From contig DAOVBK010000108.1 in NCBI GenBank assembly GCA_030670605.1, positions 1-5,833 of the forward strand: DNA of 5,833 bases. Direction: 5' to 3'. The position numbers and the translations under genes were made by a program. How positions within the stretch are numbered: the stretch's first letter is position 1; the number at the start of each line of letters is the position of its first letter. Positions 5,629 through 5,833 of the stretch are shown in pieces. This DNA comes from Candidatus Stahliibacteriota bacterium (GTDB lineage Bacteria; Hydrothermota; Tepidihabitantia; SM23-42). The notes below the pieces were generated by a model. That model searched no databases and had not been told where the DNA came from. It saw only the letters and a program-made list of their open reading frames with translations.

Positions 5629-5702
5629 CCGCAGAGTCCGCAGAATCCGCCTGCGGCGGACGCTGAAAACGCAGAAACAAACATTCTCTGCGCACTCAGC
5701 GG
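5629..5702. repeat. GC-rich inverted repeat (CCGCAGAGT units) after etfA with a nested hairpin
   Basis: It begins immediately after the etfA TGA. CCGCAGAGTCCGCAGA (5629-5644) pairs with TCTGCGCACTCAGCGG (5687-5702) at 14 of 16 positions. Inside, TCCGCC (5646-5651) and GGCGGA (5655-5660) form a perfect 6-bp GC stem with a TGC loop. The left arm is made of 9-nt near-tandem units (CCGCAGAGT, CCGCAGAAT, CCGCC). No T-run follows, so it is not a classic intrinsic terminator, though the strong fold could protect or end the etfBA transcript. Confidence 0.7.
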
Positions 5703-5707
5703 AAGCT

Positions 5708-5833
5708 TTGAATTCTAAACCCTAAATCCTAGATACATTATAAATGACAGATCTCAAATTCCAAGTAAATACCAAATCACAGAATCCAAAGGCACGAAAT
5801 GTGTTTATGAATTGGGATTTTGATATTACTTGG
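5708..5833. repeat. Second AT-rich inverted-repeat element, cut by the window end
   Basis: AATTCTAAACCCTAAATCCT (5711-5730) is close to the reverse complement of the arm before ACAD 3 (AGGATTTAGGGTTTGGAG, 2573-2590). Further in, CCAAGTAA (5761-5768) pairs perfectly with TTACTTGG (5826-5833), with partial pairing of the adjacent C/A-rich and G/T-rich stretches. The element probably continues beyond 5833. I see no coding frame here. Confidence 0.6.

Overview
The window holds one lipid/acyl-CoA redox gene cluster, all on the + strand: three consecutive acyl-CoA dehydrogenase (ACAD) family genes followed by etfB and etfA, the two subunits of electron transfer flavoprotein (ETF), the usual electron acceptor of ACADs. 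No RNA genes, mobile elements, CRISPR arrays or phage genes are visible.

Layout: 1-212 is a non-coding leader with an imperfect hairpin and a fragment of an AT-rich repeat. 213-1319 (ACAD 1) and 1316-2452 (ACAD 2) overlap by the ATGA stop/start. 2453-2614 is a gap filled by a degenerate inverted repeat. 2615-3757 is ACAD 3. 3758-3866 carries two hairpins, the second built from about 10-nt units. 3867-4640 is etfB (TTG start) and 4651-5628 is etfA (10-nt gap). 5629-5833 carries a GC-rich inverted repeat and the start of another AT-rich one, cut by the window end.

The most interesting point is in the first two genes. ACADs bind FAD across a dimer interface: one subunit supplies the catalytic Glu and the flavin-ring contacts, and the neighbouring subunit supplies an Arg, Phe, Gln and Gly to the ADP half of FAD. 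ACAD 1 has lost the catalytic Glu and the flavin-ring motif but keeps the residues donated to the neighbour. ACAD 2 keeps the catalytic half but has lost the donated residues. ACAD 3 has both sets. I infer that ACAD 1 and ACAD 2 form an obligate hetero-oligomer with one working FAD site per heterodimer, as known for the mycobacterial steroid enzymes ChsE1-ChsE2 (FadE28-FadE29), while ACAD 3 is an ordinary homomeric enzyme. ETF would carry electrons from both. Substrates cannot be read from the sequence; ACAD 3 looks like the short-chain (butyryl-CoA dehydrogenase) type.

Organism: a bacterium with clear Shine-Dalgarno sites and moderate GC. The intergenic regions are packed with degenerate inverted repeats made of short near-tandem units (AAATCCTAAA-like, ATCTGnnnn-like, CCGCAGAGT-like). 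From memory, such spacers are common in genomes of uncultured candidate phyla such as WOR-3/Stahlbacteria and their neighbours. This placement is tentative and rests on style rather than on a marker gene.
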